A stretch of DNA of 30,535 nucleotides, taken from positions 1 through 30,535 of the forward strand of contig JACPHN010000142.1 in the NCBI GenBank assembly GCA_016188575.1, written 5' to 3'. Source of the stretch: Candidatus Schekmanbacteria bacterium. GTDB taxonomy: Bacteria; CSSED10-310; JACPHN01. The notes beneath the pieces were generated by a model. That model saw nothing but the letters and a program-made list of their open reading frames with translations. It ran no database searches and was not told the DNA's origin. The position numbers and the translations under genes are program-made. Positions 7,928 to 16,526 of this stretch are shown here, in pieces. Position 1 is the first letter of the stretch. Every line of letters begins with the position of its first letter.

Positions 7928-9529
7928 ATGTCCCGAAATCCATGTAGATTGAGCTTGACATCGCGCCGTCTGTCCATCGCGGCCGCTGCTCTCACGGGCA
8001 TTGGCTGCCTCTTGCTGCAAGTTTCGGTGGCGCGCGCCATCGGATCTTCCTCGCCTGCTGAGGTGGTGGTCACCTTCGATACGAGCCACGGGCCTGCGGA
8101 CCGCCTTGCCGCGCTCCTGGGCTCCACCAGCTACGGAACAGATCTGGACATCGCGGACCCCGACAATCCTGGCGTCCACGCCTGGCGGGAAGCGGGCCTG
8201 GCCTACTACAGGGCAGTCAACCTGTTCGACGGGGCCAACGGTGTGCAGGTAAGCAGGGAACCCAGGAGAGGTTTCCGATACGACCGATATTCCCGCCTTT
8301 TCTTGCGGTACCAAGGCCTCGATCGCCACCTTGGCTACGTGCGTGACGTGCTGGGCGCGGTGCCGATCATCAACGTCGGAGAAATCCCCGGGGTGCTCTC
8401 GTCCTGCCCGGACTATCCTGGAGGTTCGACCGCCTGCGCGCCCACCGATTGGAAGGAATACTCGCGCCTCCTGACGTCGGTGGCGCGCCACGTCGATGCG
8501 CGGTTCCCGGGCCTGGGCGAGCGCACGTGGTACGAAGTCGGCAATGAGCCGGAGAGTCATGATGGAGCGCCTGGCGAGTATTGGATGGGCTATGAGTGGG
8601 AGCGCTTGGCGCTGGCCGGCTCGCTGCGCTCGAGTGTCGACTGGTTCACGGCAGCGTATCGGGGGCTCAAGGCCGCGAACCCGCATGCGCGAGTGGCGGG
8701 ACCGGTCACCTCCCACTGGGCAATGGGACCCGACGGCTGCGGCGCCGCTGATTGGGGGCCCTCCGAATGGCTGACCCAGCTCGCCGCTGACGGTACCGGT
8801 GTCGTTCCCGACGCGATCGTTTACCACGATTATGCGTGGGCCGCGCTCGACAACGGCCGACTGTGGTGCTTTGGCGACGGCGACGACGTGTCTCGCGCGA
8901 GCTGGCTGCACGGCGAGGCGTGGACCCGCACGAAGCTCGCGGCGAACGGCTTCTCGCCCAACATACCGATCTTGTTGACCGAGCACAATCGAGACCTCAG
9001 CGACACCGATCACGTCCAACATAAGGCAGCAGCTCACCTCGCTGCCAACATCGCCCGTGTCGCCAACCCGATAAACGGCAGCAATCTCGCGCAGGCTGAC
9101 TTCTACGTATTCGACGGCGAGCCGGGTCATCTCATGGCCATGTATGCCGCTGAACCCGAGTGCCGGCGTCCCGCGTGGGCAGCCTATGCGATGCTGGGAG
9201 CCATGGTTGGCCAGGACATTCTCGACACCGCCTCCTCGGGAGCCGCAATCGACGTCCTCGCTACCGGCGATCCGCACGCGCCGCTTGCTCGGGTGCTGCT
9301 CGCCAACGACAACCCCGTGGCGGCCCCGGTGTCGCTGGCGATCCGCAACCTGGTTGACTGGAGCCAGGCCACAGCTCACCTGCAGGCTATCGACGCAACG
9401 TCAGACGCGTGTGTGCCTGATGCCGGGTCATTTCAGACTGTGGGTGTAGACGAGGAGGGGACGCTCGCCCTTACGATCGAGATGCCAAGTTTCTCGGTGC
9501 GCCTGGTCACGGTAACTCGGCACCCGTAA
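7928..9529 (+). CDS. Secreted glycoside hydrolase, GH39/clan A-like
   Basis: 533 residues from ATG 7928 (AAGGA at 7911-7915). The N-terminus is a signal peptide (LSIAAAALTGIGCLLLQVSVARA). The body looks like a clan A (beta/alpha)8 hydrolase: WYEVGNEPE holds the probable acid/base Glu after the conserved Asn, HARVAGP and AIVYHDYAW are typical barrel strands, and PILLTEHNRD holds the probable nucleophile Glu. The C-terminal part (from about residue 430) reads as a beta-sandwich, as in GH39 and GH51 enzymes. Substrate is unknown; beta-xylosidase-like or related oligosaccharide hydrolysis outside the cytoplasm is likely. It is preceded by a sigma-54 promoter and followed after 191 bases by the Cas6-family gene. 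A long antisense frame across it has no protein features. Confidence 0.7.
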   Translation: MSRNPCRLSLTSRRLSIAAAALTGIGCLLLQVSVARAIGSSSPAEVVVTFDTSHGPADRLAALLGSTSYGTDLDIADPDNPGVHAWREAGLAYYRAVNLFDGANGVQVSREPRRGFRYDRYSRLFLRYQGLDRHLGYVRDVLGAVPIINVGEIPGVLSSCPDYPGGSTACAPTDWKEYSRLLTSVARHVDARFPGLGERTWYEVGNEPESHDGAPGEYWMGYEWERLALAGSLRSSVDWFTAAYRGLKAANPHARVAGPVTSHWAMGPDGCGAADWGPSEWLTQLAADGTGVVPDAIVYHDYAWAALDNGRLWCFGDGDDVSRASWLHGEAWTRTKLAANGFSPNIPILLTEHNRDLSDTDHVQHKAAAHLAANIARVANPINGSNLAQADFYVFDGEPGHLMAMYAAEPECRRPAWAAYAMLGAMVGQDILDTASSGAAIDVLATGDPHAPLARVLLANDNPVAAPVSLAIRNLVDWSQATAHLQAIDATSDACVPDAGSFQTVGVDEEGTLALTIEMPSFSVRLVTVTRHP

Positions 9530-9601
9530 CCGGTGCGGGGAGCGACGCAATTCGCCCGCCTACTCGGGGCCAGGCCGCTGCTATTGTCATGCGGACGACG
9601 A

Positions 9602-9619
9602 TCCCGGCTTTCGCCGGGA
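9602..9619 (+). terminator. Hairpin after the glycoside hydrolase gene
   Basis: CCCGGC-TTTC-GCCGGG, extended by a T-A pair, lies 73 bases after the stop codon. There is no T-run, so it may be a weak or Rho-assisted terminator, or a dispersed palindromic repeat, rather than a strong intrinsic terminator. Confidence 0.4.
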
Positions 9620-9690
9620 GCCCAACCGGTACGGACAAGAGCACTTCAAGAAGCAAGCGGATCCCCGTATCATGCTGGTAAAGAAAGCGA

Positions 9691-9722
9691 ATTGTTTCAA
9701 CCACAAGGAACTGGGTTGCAAT
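9691..9722 (+). promoter_or_regulatory. Hairpin covering the cas6 ribosome binding site and start
   Basis: ATTG(TTTC)AACC at 9691-9702 can pair with GGTT(G)CAAT at 9714-9722, placing the ribosome binding site AAGGAA in the loop and the A and T of the ATG in the stem. The segment begins GTTTCAA, a common start of CRISPR repeats, and Cas6 enzymes cut next to such hairpins. Self-regulation through this structure is speculation. Confidence 0.3.
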
Positions 9723-10722
9723 GCCCGTGACAACCGTGAATTCTCATCGTCTGCTGGCGTCAGGTCTGGAACAAGTCCGCTTCGCTTCATTGCAAGCGAC
9801 GATGTCGCTCGCGGCGCCTACGAGGCTGCCTCCGTATTTGGGCCCGTTGCTGCGGAGCTGCATAGGATCGGCTTTGAAGCGCCTGACGTGCGTGCTCCGA
9901 TGCGAGTCGGTCGATGCCTGCCCGATTCTGGGTCGCTGCGCGTATTCGTCACTGTTTGAGGTGCCTTCACGTGACGACGCATCACGCCCTCGGCTACCCT
10001 TGCCGATGATCCTGGCGCCGCCGCCCGCCGGCGAACCACCGTGCTCGCCGGTACGCGACTGCATCGACTTCGACGTCACGCTCGTCGGCAACGCGGTCGA
10101 CTTCCTCCCCCACCTCGTTGGCGCGATCATCGCATCGGGCGAGGCTGGCCTCGGTCCGGAGCGCATTGTCGCTTGCCTTGAGAGGGTCACGGCGCGTGCC
10201 CCGGGAGGTCGGTCCGAGCCGGTTTTCACGCTGCCGCGGGGATTTCGGGGCGACGTCTGTCCCACGCTTGGTCTCGACGATCTGCCGCCGCTCGACCTCG
10301 CCGGCGGCCTCAACCTCACCTTTCAGACGCCGCTGCGCCTGAGCGCGAAGCGGCGGCCTCCCCGCGACATCTCCTTCGCCGAGCTCGCGCGCGCGATCAT
10401 GCGCCGCGGCTCGGCGCTCGGCCGATACTGCTGCGGTGTCACCGTCGCGGCGGACTATCCCGCGCTCACCATGGCGGCGCGAGGCGTCGCGACGGTGGCG
10501 GCGGACCTCCGCCCCATCCACCTCTCGCGGTGGTCCTCCCGCCAGCAGCAGCGCCTGCCTCTGGACGGCCTGATCGGCACCATCAGCTTTGCTGGTGAAG
10601 CGCTCGCCGCCTTCGAACCGTGGATCAGGCTCGGGCAGCACGTGCACGTCGGCAAGGGAACGGTGATGGGCCTCGGGCGCTACGCGGCGATGCCATTGTC
10701 ATCGCGGGGAAGCGACCAGTGA
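9721..10722 (+). CDS. cas6: Cas6-family CRISPR RNA endoribonuclease (orphan)
   Basis: 333 residues, matching the Cas6 family of Pfam PF10040 (RAMP fold). Visible hallmarks are the N-terminal LPPYLGPLLRSCIGSALKRL segment, then four cysteines (about residues 57, 61, 67, 73) ending RCAYSSLFE, and near the C-terminus GLIGTISFAG followed by the glycine-rich loop HVGKGTVMGLGRY that binds RNA in RAMP proteins. Family members cut CRISPR precursor RNA at repeat hairpins in the cytoplasm. No CRISPR array or other cas gene is found in the window. Its stop codon overlaps the GTG of the CARF activator, so the two are coupled. Possible roles are serving a distant array in trans, or a CRISPR-independent RNA-processing job. 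Start: ATG 9721 with AAGGAA at 9705-9710. The family call is firm; the role is open. Confidence 0.8.
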   Translation: MPVTTVNSHRLLASGLEQVRFASLQATMSLAAPTRLPPYLGPLLRSCIGSALKRLTCVLRCESVDACPILGRCAYSSLFEVPSRDDASRPRLPLPMILAPPPAGEPPCSPVRDCIDFDVTLVGNAVDFLPHLVGAIIASGEAGLGPERIVACLERVTARAPGGRSEPVFTLPRGFRGDVCPTLGLDDLPPLDLAGGLNLTFQTPLRLSAKRRPPRDISFAELARAIMRRGSALGRYCCGVTVAADYPALTMAARGVATVAADLRPIHLSRWSSRQQQRLPLDGLIGTISFAGEALAAFEPWIRLGQHVHVGKGTVMGLGRYAAMPLSSRGSDQ

Positions 10723-12236
10723 GGAGCACGCTTGTGGCCTGGATCGGGGCCCAGGACCTCGCGGCTCCGCGCGCCAGCACGCCGGAGGATGCGGGGCCGA
10801 TCGCCGCAGCGTTGGACACGGGCGACTTCGCGCGCGTGGTCCTGCTCAGTGCATACCCGCCGCCGGCAGCCGCGGCCTATGTGAGCTGGCTTCAGACCCG
10901 CCATGAGCTGCCCGTGCGCCTCGAGCTCGTGTCGCTGTCTTCTCCCACCGAGTATGGCGAGATTTTCCGCGCCGCAGACGCGCTTGTGGAGCAACTGACG
11001 GCCGCGCTACCGGCGCCGCGGCTCACGTTTCATCTCAGCCCTGGAACACCTGCCATGGCCGCCGTCTGGATCCTGCTGGCGAAGACGCGCTACAGGGCGG
11101 ACCTCATCGAGTCTTCACGCCAGCACGGGGTGCGCGCGGTCCACATTCCGTTCGATATCGCCGCGGAATTCATCGCCGGCGGCAGCGACAGCAGCGAAGC
11201 AAAAGGAGCTCAGTGGACGGTCGACCACCCGCCGGAAATCGCCAGTTTCGGCGACATCATTTTCCGTGGAGGACCGATGGCGGCGGTCGTCGATCGCGCG
11301 CGCCGCGTCGCTGCGCACAGCGTGCCGGTGTTGATCGAGGGGGAATCAGGGACGGGCAAGGAGCTGCTCGCCCGCGCCATACATCGTGCCAGCCCGCGTG
11401 GCAGCGAGCTGCTCGTCGCCATCAACTGCGGAGCGATTCCCGAGGATCTCTTCGAGGCGGAGATGTTCGGCCACGAGCGGGGTTCGTTCACCGGCGCGGA
11501 TCAATCCCGGCCGGGGTTCTTCGAGGAGGCCGCGGGCGGGACGTTGTTTCTGGATGAGGTCGGCGAGCTGTCGACGGCGGGACAGGCAAAGCTCCTGCGC
11601 GCCATTGAGGACAGAGCTGTCCGCCGCGTGGGCGGTCGCGGTTCGCGCGCCATTGACGTCCGAGTCATCGCGGCAACCCATCGCGACCTGCTCGAGGAAG
11701 TCCAGCGCGGTCTGTTCCGCGACGATCTGTACTATCGCCTGGGGGTCGCCGTGCTGCGGCTGCCGCCGCTGCGCAAACGCAGAGGCGACCTCGGCCCGCT
11801 CATCGGCGCGCTGCTGCAGCGCATCCGGGCGGAAACCGCGCCGGCCGCGCATGTCGTCACCGAGCTGAGCCCTGGTGCCCGCCAGATGCTGCTCAACCAT
11901 CCATGGCCGGGCAACGTGCGCGAGCTGCTCAATACCCTCTGGCGAACTGCGATCTGGACCCGCGGTCCGCGGATCGAGCGCAAGGACGTCGAAGCCGCGC
12001 TGCTGCGACCGGCACCGCACGAAGAGCAGATTCTCAATCGTTCCCTAGGCGCCGACTTCGACCTGCGCGAGGTGCTGGCGGCGGTGGCGCGCCACTACCT
12101 GTCCAGGGCGATGCGCGAGAGCAGTGGCAACAAGACCAACGCCGCCGCGGCGCTCGGTCTGCCGAGCTACCAGACGCTGTCGAACTGGCTCGGCAAGTTC
12201 GGAGTCACCGCGGCAGGGGCGATCGCTGACGAGTGA
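10719..12236 (+). CDS. RtcR-like CARF domain plus sigma-54 AAA+ transcriptional activator
   Basis: 505 residues from GTG 10719, which overlaps the cas6 TGA (GTGA); GTG 10734, with GAGGAG upstream, is an alternative. Residues 1-150 form a Rossmann-like CARF domain of the RtcR kind: strand TLVAWIG, then FHLSPGTPAMAAVWILLAKTRY, which parallels the 'ITTGTHVAQICWFLLAEARY' part of E. coli RtcR. Residues 180-420 are a sigma-54 activator AAA+ domain: Walker A GESGTGKE, the sigma-54 contact loop as GSFTGA instead of GAFTGA, Walker B TLFLDE, and HPWPGNVREL. A Fis-type helix-turn-helix closes the protein (KTNAAAALGLPSYQTLSNWL). CARF domains bind cyclic oligoadenylates or other RNA-derived ligands, so this should be a ligand-gated activator of sigma-54 promoters. 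It is coupled to cas6, and a strong sigma-54 promoter lies upstream at 7855. Confidence 0.8.
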   Translation: MRSTLVAWIGAQDLAAPRASTPEDAGPIAAALDTGDFARVVLLSAYPPPAAAAYVSWLQTRHELPVRLELVSLSSPTEYGEIFRAADALVEQLTAALPAPRLTFHLSPGTPAMAAVWILLAKTRYRADLIESSRQHGVRAVHIPFDIAAEFIAGGSDSSEAKGAQWTVDHPPEIASFGDIIFRGGPMAAVVDRARRVAAHSVPVLIEGESGTGKELLARAIHRASPRGSELLVAINCGAIPEDLFEAEMFGHERGSFTGADQSRPGFFEEAAGGTLFLDEVGELSTAGQAKLLRAIEDRAVRRVGGRGSRAIDVRVIAATHRDLLEEVQRGLFRDDLYYRLGVAVLRLPPLRKRRGDLGPLIGALLQRIRAETAPAAHVVTELSPGARQMLLNHPWPGNVRELLNTLWRTAIWTRGPRIERKDVEAALLRPAPHEEQILNRSLGADFDLREVLAAVARHYLSRAMRESSGNKTNAAAALGLPSYQTLSNWLGKFGVTAAGAIADE

Positions 12237-12504
12237 TTGTGCGCGGAGGTGGCGCCCGAAGTGACCGGGGTGGACTGCCACGCCGTTTCCATCCTCTTCT
12301 CCGAGAAGCAGCCCGGAGGTGAGGCCCGGCAGTAGTGGGAGGCGGTGATGAGGCGACCGTGGGCTCATCAGCTCCGCCCTTCACGGGTTGCGCCACGGGT
12401 TTGTTCGGTGCCCGCTACAGGAAGGCCGATTTACCCGACGCCAAAACGTACGGCAAGCTCGCCGGGGTTCACCGCCCTTGTCGTAGTTTTCCCGCCGCGC
12501 GGGA
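12237..12504 (+). other. Intergenic stretch without a gene
   Basis: No convincing gene, CRISPR-like repeat or strong sigma-54 site between the CARF activator and the promoter of the defence module. A GG-N10-GC match near 12399-12413 has poor flanking bases and is not counted. Confidence 0.4.
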
Positions 12505-12533
12505 TTGACTCGCCGCCACGCTGCCTGTAGTGT
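12505..12533 (+). promoter_or_regulatory. Sigma-70-type promoter of the PHP-ATPase operon
   Basis: TTGACT (12505-12510) and TAGTGT (12528-12533) are separated by 17 bases. Transcription would start near 12540, about 20 bases before the ATG at 12562. The module therefore appears to be transcribed independently of cas6 and the CARF gene. Confidence 0.6.
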
Positions 12534-12561
12534 CGACGTTCAAAAAAGAGTGGATCGACAG

Positions 12562-15252
12562 ATGATGTGGCCCGATCCGATCCGTGGCGCCGCGGCCTTG
12601 CCTCATGGCGCGAGTTTCTACAAGTGCGCGCTCCAGGTAAACCCGCACCACTATTCCCGAACCTTCCGCGGGCAGAACCAGCCCATGAGCGGGCCGGAAT
12701 ACGTCACCGCGGTCGTCGCGAAGTGTGTCGAGATAGGCATCGGCGTCATCGCCATCACCGACCACAACGACGTCGGCCAGGTGGACGCCTTCCGCGAGGA
12801 AGGCAAGAAATACGGAGTTCACGTGCTCCCCGGCTTCGAGCTCGCCTCGCAGGAAGGGGTCCATGTGTTGTGCATCTACCCGCCGGACTGCCCGGTCGAG
12901 AAGCTCACCAGATACCTGGGCGAATTCGGAATCCGGGATGTGGAACCGTCCTCGGACCTTTCGAACAAGCCCTTCGCCGAGCTGCTCCGGTGCGTGCGCG
13001 ACCAGGGTGGGATCACCATCGCGGCGCACGTCACGCAGGACAATGGCCTGCTGAGCTTGCTCCAGGGTCAGGCCAGGATGAACGCCTGGAAGGACAGGAA
13101 TCTCCTCGCCGTACAGATTCCCGGTTCCATCGACAACGCTCCAGACGACAAACGGCCTATTCTTCGGAACCAGAACCCGGACTATCGTCGCGTGCCGGCG
13201 GCCGGGACGAAGCTTGCAATCGCCGTTGTCAATGCGAAGGACGTCGCGCAGCCGGGCGACTTGGCAGACCCTTCGGCAACTTGCTGGCTCAAGATGTCTG
13301 AGATTAGCGTCGAGGGCCTGCGGCAGGCCTTCCTGGATCCCGATTCACGGATCCGACTCGGCAATGATCCGGTACCCGAACAGCACATGGAGCTCCTTGC
13401 CATCGCCTGGCAGGGAGGCTTTCTCGATGGCGCCGCCATTCGCTTCAACGAGAACCTGAACGTGCTGGTCGGCGGTCGGGGGACCGGGAAGTCCACGGTG
13501 ATCGAGAGCCTGCGATATGTTCTGGGCCTGGAGCCGTTGGGCGATGAGGCTCGAAAGGCGCACGAGGGCATTCTCCGCCAGGTCCTGCGGAGCGGGACCA
13601 AGGTCTCGCTATTGATCCGGTCGGACGGCCCGGCGAAGCGCGAGTATCTGGTCGAGCGAACCTACCCGAATCCCGCACGCGTGCGAGACGAATCCGGCGC
13701 AGTGCTTGCCCTAGTGCCATCGGACATCGTTACCGGTCTGGAGGTGTACGGCCAGCACGAGATTTCCGAGCTCACCAAGAGTCCGGAGAAGCTCACTCGA
13801 CTTCTTCAGCGCTTCGTGCAAATGGACCCGGCGCTGGGACGACGGAAAACAGAGCTGCAGCGGGAGCTGGAGCAGTCCCGCTCGCGAATCCTGGACGTTC
13901 GCAGCGAGTTGAAACTGGTCACGGAGCATTTGGGATCTCTGCCCGCTCTGGAGGAGACGTTGAAACGCTTCCAGGAGGCGGGGCTGGAGGACCGGCTCAA
14001 GGACCAGAGCTTGCTCGTGCGTGAGGAGCGAGTGTTGAAGACGGCGTCCGAGCGTGTGGGGCCCGTGCGGCTGTGGCTCGAACAGCTCCGCCGCAATCTC
14101 CCGATCGACCGCGCGTTTCTCGCCGCCAAGGCCCTCGAAGACTTGCCGGGCAAGGAAATCCTGGCGGCGGCCGACAAGGCCCTCGATCGCCTCAACAGCG
14201 ATCTCGAGGCGGCGGCTTTGGCGATTGCGCAGGCCGTCGACCTTGCCGATCAGGGCCTGAGCAGCGTCCGAACGGCATGGCAGCCCCGCGAGAGTGCAGC
14301 TCAGGCGGCATACGAGAAGATCCTCCGGGAGTTGCAGAAGTCGAAGGTGGACGGCGAGGAGCTCATCCGCGTGCGGCGCCAGATCGAGGATCTGCGTCCG
14401 CGCCGGGAGCGAGACGTCGCACTCCGTCGCGACGAGAAGGAACACGCCGCCCATCGGCGCAAGCTCCTCGCCGAATGGGAGGACTTGAAAGCCGACGAGC
14501 ACCGCAAGCTCGAACAGGCCGCCAGGAAGGTGAGCAAGCACCTCCGTGATCGCGTCCGTGTGCAGGTGACATTCGCGGGAAACAGGGAGCCCCTGTTCGA
14601 TCTCCTTCGCGAGGTCGGCGGGCGGCTTTCCGAGACGATCGATTCCCTCAGACGGCGAGACACCCTCTCCTTGTCCGAGCTGGCAGATGCGTGGCGTTCC
14701 GGCGCCGCGGTACTGGCATCGAAGTTCGGCATCCCTTCGGGGCAGGCCGACAGAATGGCACAGGCCGGTCCGGAGCTCGTCATGCGTGCCGAGGAGTTGG
14801 ACCTCGTTCCAACCACGGCGATCGAGCTAAACGTGTCTCCTGAGGGGCAGTCTGCCTCGTGGCAGTCCCTTGACAATCTCTCGACCGGGCAGAAGGCGAC
14901 GGCCGTGCTGCTCTTGCTCCTGCTCGAGTGCGCGGCGCCGCTTGTCGTCGACCAGCCCGAGGACGATCTGGACAACCGCTTCATTACGGAAGGCATCGTC
15001 CCGAAAATGCGGGAAGAGAAACGCCGGCGCCAGTTCATTTTCGCGACCCACAACGCCAACATTCCGGTTCTTGGCGACGCAGAGCTTATCGTTGGACTCA
15101 CCGCGGCCGGCGACGCGACTCAAGGCAAGGCGGAAATCCCGACGAGCCAGATGGGCTCCATCGACTCTTCTCGAGTTCGCGAGCTCGTCGAAGAGTTGCT
15201 CGAGGGTGGGAAAGAGGCCTTCGAAATGCGGCGGCTCAAGTACGGATTCTGA
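12562..15252 (+). CDS. PHP domain plus SMC/RecF-like ATPase, Ppl/TrlF-like defence protein
   Basis: About 896 residues. Residues 20-290 resemble a PHP phosphoesterase: IAITDHND, VHVLPGFELAS and GGITIAAHV are metal-ligand motifs. The first motif, normally HxH, reads ALQVN, so one metal site may be lost. Residues 300-320 carry Walker A (VLVGGRGTGKST); a long coiled coil (about 430-730) follows, then an ABC-type signature LSTGQKA (about 773), Walker B LVVDQPEDDLDN and an H-loop FATHNAN, the order of SMC/RecF-type ATPases. This is the architecture annotated as 'TrlF family AAA-like ATPase' and of the antiphage gene Ppl (polymerase/histidinol phosphatase-like). It probably senses DNA or phage structures and cleaves a nucleic acid or nucleotide. 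ATG 12562 is chosen from the promoter position; the ribosome site is weak. The AlbA_2 gene follows after 10 bases. Confidence 0.8.
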   Translation: MMWPDPIRGAAALPHGASFYKCALQVNPHHYSRTFRGQNQPMSGPEYVTAVVAKCVEIGIGVIAITDHNDVGQVDAFREEGKKYGVHVLPGFELASQEGVHVLCIYPPDCPVEKLTRYLGEFGIRDVEPSSDLSNKPFAELLRCVRDQGGITIAAHVTQDNGLLSLLQGQARMNAWKDRNLLAVQIPGSIDNAPDDKRPILRNQNPDYRRVPAAGTKLAIAVVNAKDVAQPGDLADPSATCWLKMSEISVEGLRQAFLDPDSRIRLGNDPVPEQHMELLAIAWQGGFLDGAAIRFNENLNVLVGGRGTGKSTVIESLRYVLGLEPLGDEARKAHEGILRQVLRSGTKVSLLIRSDGPAKREYLVERTYPNPARVRDESGAVLALVPSDIVTGLEVYGQHEISELTKSPEKLTRLLQRFVQMDPALGRRKTELQRELEQSRSRILDVRSELKLVTEHLGSLPALEETLKRFQEAGLEDRLKDQSLLVREERVLKTASERVGPVRLWLEQLRRNLPIDRAFLAAKALEDLPGKEILAAADKALDRLNSDLEAAALAIAQAVDLADQGLSSVRTAWQPRESAAQAAYEKILRELQKSKVDGEELIRVRRQIEDLRPRRERDVALRRDEKEHAAHRRKLLAEWEDLKADEHRKLEQAARKVSKHLRDRVRVQVTFAGNREPLFDLLREVGGRLSETIDSLRRRDTLSLSELADAWRSGAAVLASKFGIPSGQADRMAQAGPELVMRAEELDLVPTTAIELNVSPEGQSASWQSLDNLSTGQKATAVLLLLLLECAAPLVVDQPEDDLDNRFITEGIVPKMREEKRRRQFIFATHNANIPVLGDAELIVGLTAAGDATQGKAEIPTSQMGSIDSSRVRELVEELLEGGKEAFEMRRLKYGF

Positions 15253-15262
15253 GGAGCTTCCC

Positions 15263-16498
15263 ATGACCAAGACGGAGCTGCTCGAGCTCATCAGAAACGG
15301 CGAGAGCTCCGGCGTAGAGTTCAAGCGCGACACGATTGAGACCCGTGCGCTCGCCAAGGAACTGGTGGCATTCGCCAATCTCGAGGGTGGGCAGGTGCTG
15401 CTTGGCGTCGAGGACGATGGAACCCTGCTTGGCCTGACGCGCGCCAAGCTCGAGGAGTGGGTCATGACGGCCTGTCGAGACAAGATCCGGCCGGAAGTGA
15501 TTCCGTACTTCGAGGTGGTCAGGGACGTCGAATCCGGGAGGGATGTGGCGGTGGTTCGAGTCGGCCGTGGTTGGGGCGTCCACCATGTCTGGCACGACAA
15601 CCACCGCACGTACTACATCCGCGTGGGCACGGTGAGTCGCGAGGCCAGCGCCGAGGAGCTGGAACGGCTGTTCCAGCAGCGGGGCGCCTTCCGACTCGAG
15701 TTGCGTCCAGTGTCCGGGACTACGATGCTCGACCTGGACCGGCGGCGCCTGCGCGACTACTTCAGTCGTGTCCGCGGGCAGGAGACGCCTGCCGACAACG
15801 ACGGTGTCGGATGGCGAACAATCCTGATCAACACGGAGCTCCTGGCAGAGGAGTCACCGGTCCCTCCTGCTACCGTCGCGGGCCTGCTTCTCTTCGGCAC
15901 GAATCCCAAGCGGTATCTTCCCCAGGCTGGTGTCGATGCGGCGGCATTCGCGGGTCTCGAGAAGGAATACGCGGCCAGGGAACGCATCTCCCTGCGTGGA
16001 CCGTTGGTACCGCTTTTCGGTTCCTCGGGCCTCGTCGAGAACGGTCTTGTCGAGCAGGCGGTGGAGCTCGTCAGGCGGCACACCGGGGTAACCGCCACCC
16101 TGGAGGGCGGTGCACGCCGCGAAGAGCGATGGGAGTACCCCGACGAAGCGATTCGGGAGGCCATCGTCAACGCTCTCGTGCATCGTGACTACTTGCTGTC
16201 CGCTACTGATGTGGAGCTCACCGTCTTCGCGGACCGTGTCGAGATCGTCTCTCCTGGGCGTCTGCCCAACGGAATCACGCCGGCGCGAATGAGGACGGGA
16301 TGCCGCGCCGCACGCAATCAACTTCTCAAGGACGTCATGCGCGATTATGGGTATCTGGAGCACATGGGAATGGGCGTGCCCCGCAAGATCATCAAGTCGA
16401 TGCTCGAGCACAACGGCACGCAACCGGACCTGATCGAGGAGGGTGAGCGATTCCTGGTCCGACTCTGGAAGAAAGTACCTGGAGAGCGGACAGAATGA
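15263..16498 (+). CDS. AlbA_2-domain ATP-binding protein (Schlafen-like)
   Basis: 411 residues. The N-terminus is an AlbA_2 domain (ESSGVEFKRD at about 14-23, then FANLEGGQVLLGVEDDG), a fold shared with Schlafen proteins and often linked to nucleic-acid binding or cleavage. The C-terminal part has a degenerate GHKL/HATPase-like region (EAIVNALVHRDY, then VELTVFADRVEIVSPGRLPNGIT). Proteins of this two-domain type are often annotated as transcriptional regulators but recur in antiphage islands. GAGGAG overlaps the stop codon of the PHP-ATPase gene and gives a good site for ATG 15263, so the two genes form an operon. A probable PglZ remnant follows 28 bases later. It is probably the second component of the same defence module; its exact activity cannot be read from the sequence. 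Confidence 0.8.
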   Translation: MTKTELLELIRNGESSGVEFKRDTIETRALAKELVAFANLEGGQVLLGVEDDGTLLGLTRAKLEEWVMTACRDKIRPEVIPYFEVVRDVESGRDVAVVRVGRGWGVHHVWHDNHRTYYIRVGTVSREASAEELERLFQQRGAFRLELRPVSGTTMLDLDRRRLRDYFSRVRGQETPADNDGVGWRTILINTELLAEESPVPPATVAGLLLFGTNPKRYLPQAGVDAAAFAGLEKEYAARERISLRGPLVPLFGSSGLVENGLVEQAVELVRRHTGVTATLEGGARREERWEYPDEAIREAIVNALVHRDYLLSATDVELTVFADRVEIVSPGRLPNGITPARMRTGCRAARNQLLKDVMRDYGYLEHMGMGVPRKIIKSMLEHNGTQPDLIEEGERFLVRLWKKVPGERTE

Positions 16499-16526
16499 GG
16501 CCGTCCAGGCGCGTCAGTGGGACGAG

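Noticed and set aside
7844-9379. 511-residue minus-strand frame opposite the glycoside hydrolase
   Set aside because: No signal peptide, family motif or ribosome site; Arg/Val/Gly-rich composition typical of antisense frames in GC-rich DNA. The plus-strand gene has a promoter, signal peptide and catalytic motifs.
9707-9723. Sigma-54-like GGAACTGGGTTGCAA in front of cas6
   Set aside because: GG and GC are separated by 9 bases, not the 10 required, and the segment overlaps the ribosome binding site and start codon.
12399-12413. GG-N10-GC match as a sigma-54 promoter for the PHP-ATPase operon
   Set aside because: The flanking -24 and -12 bases do not fit the consensus, and a good sigma-70-type promoter is present at 12505-12533.
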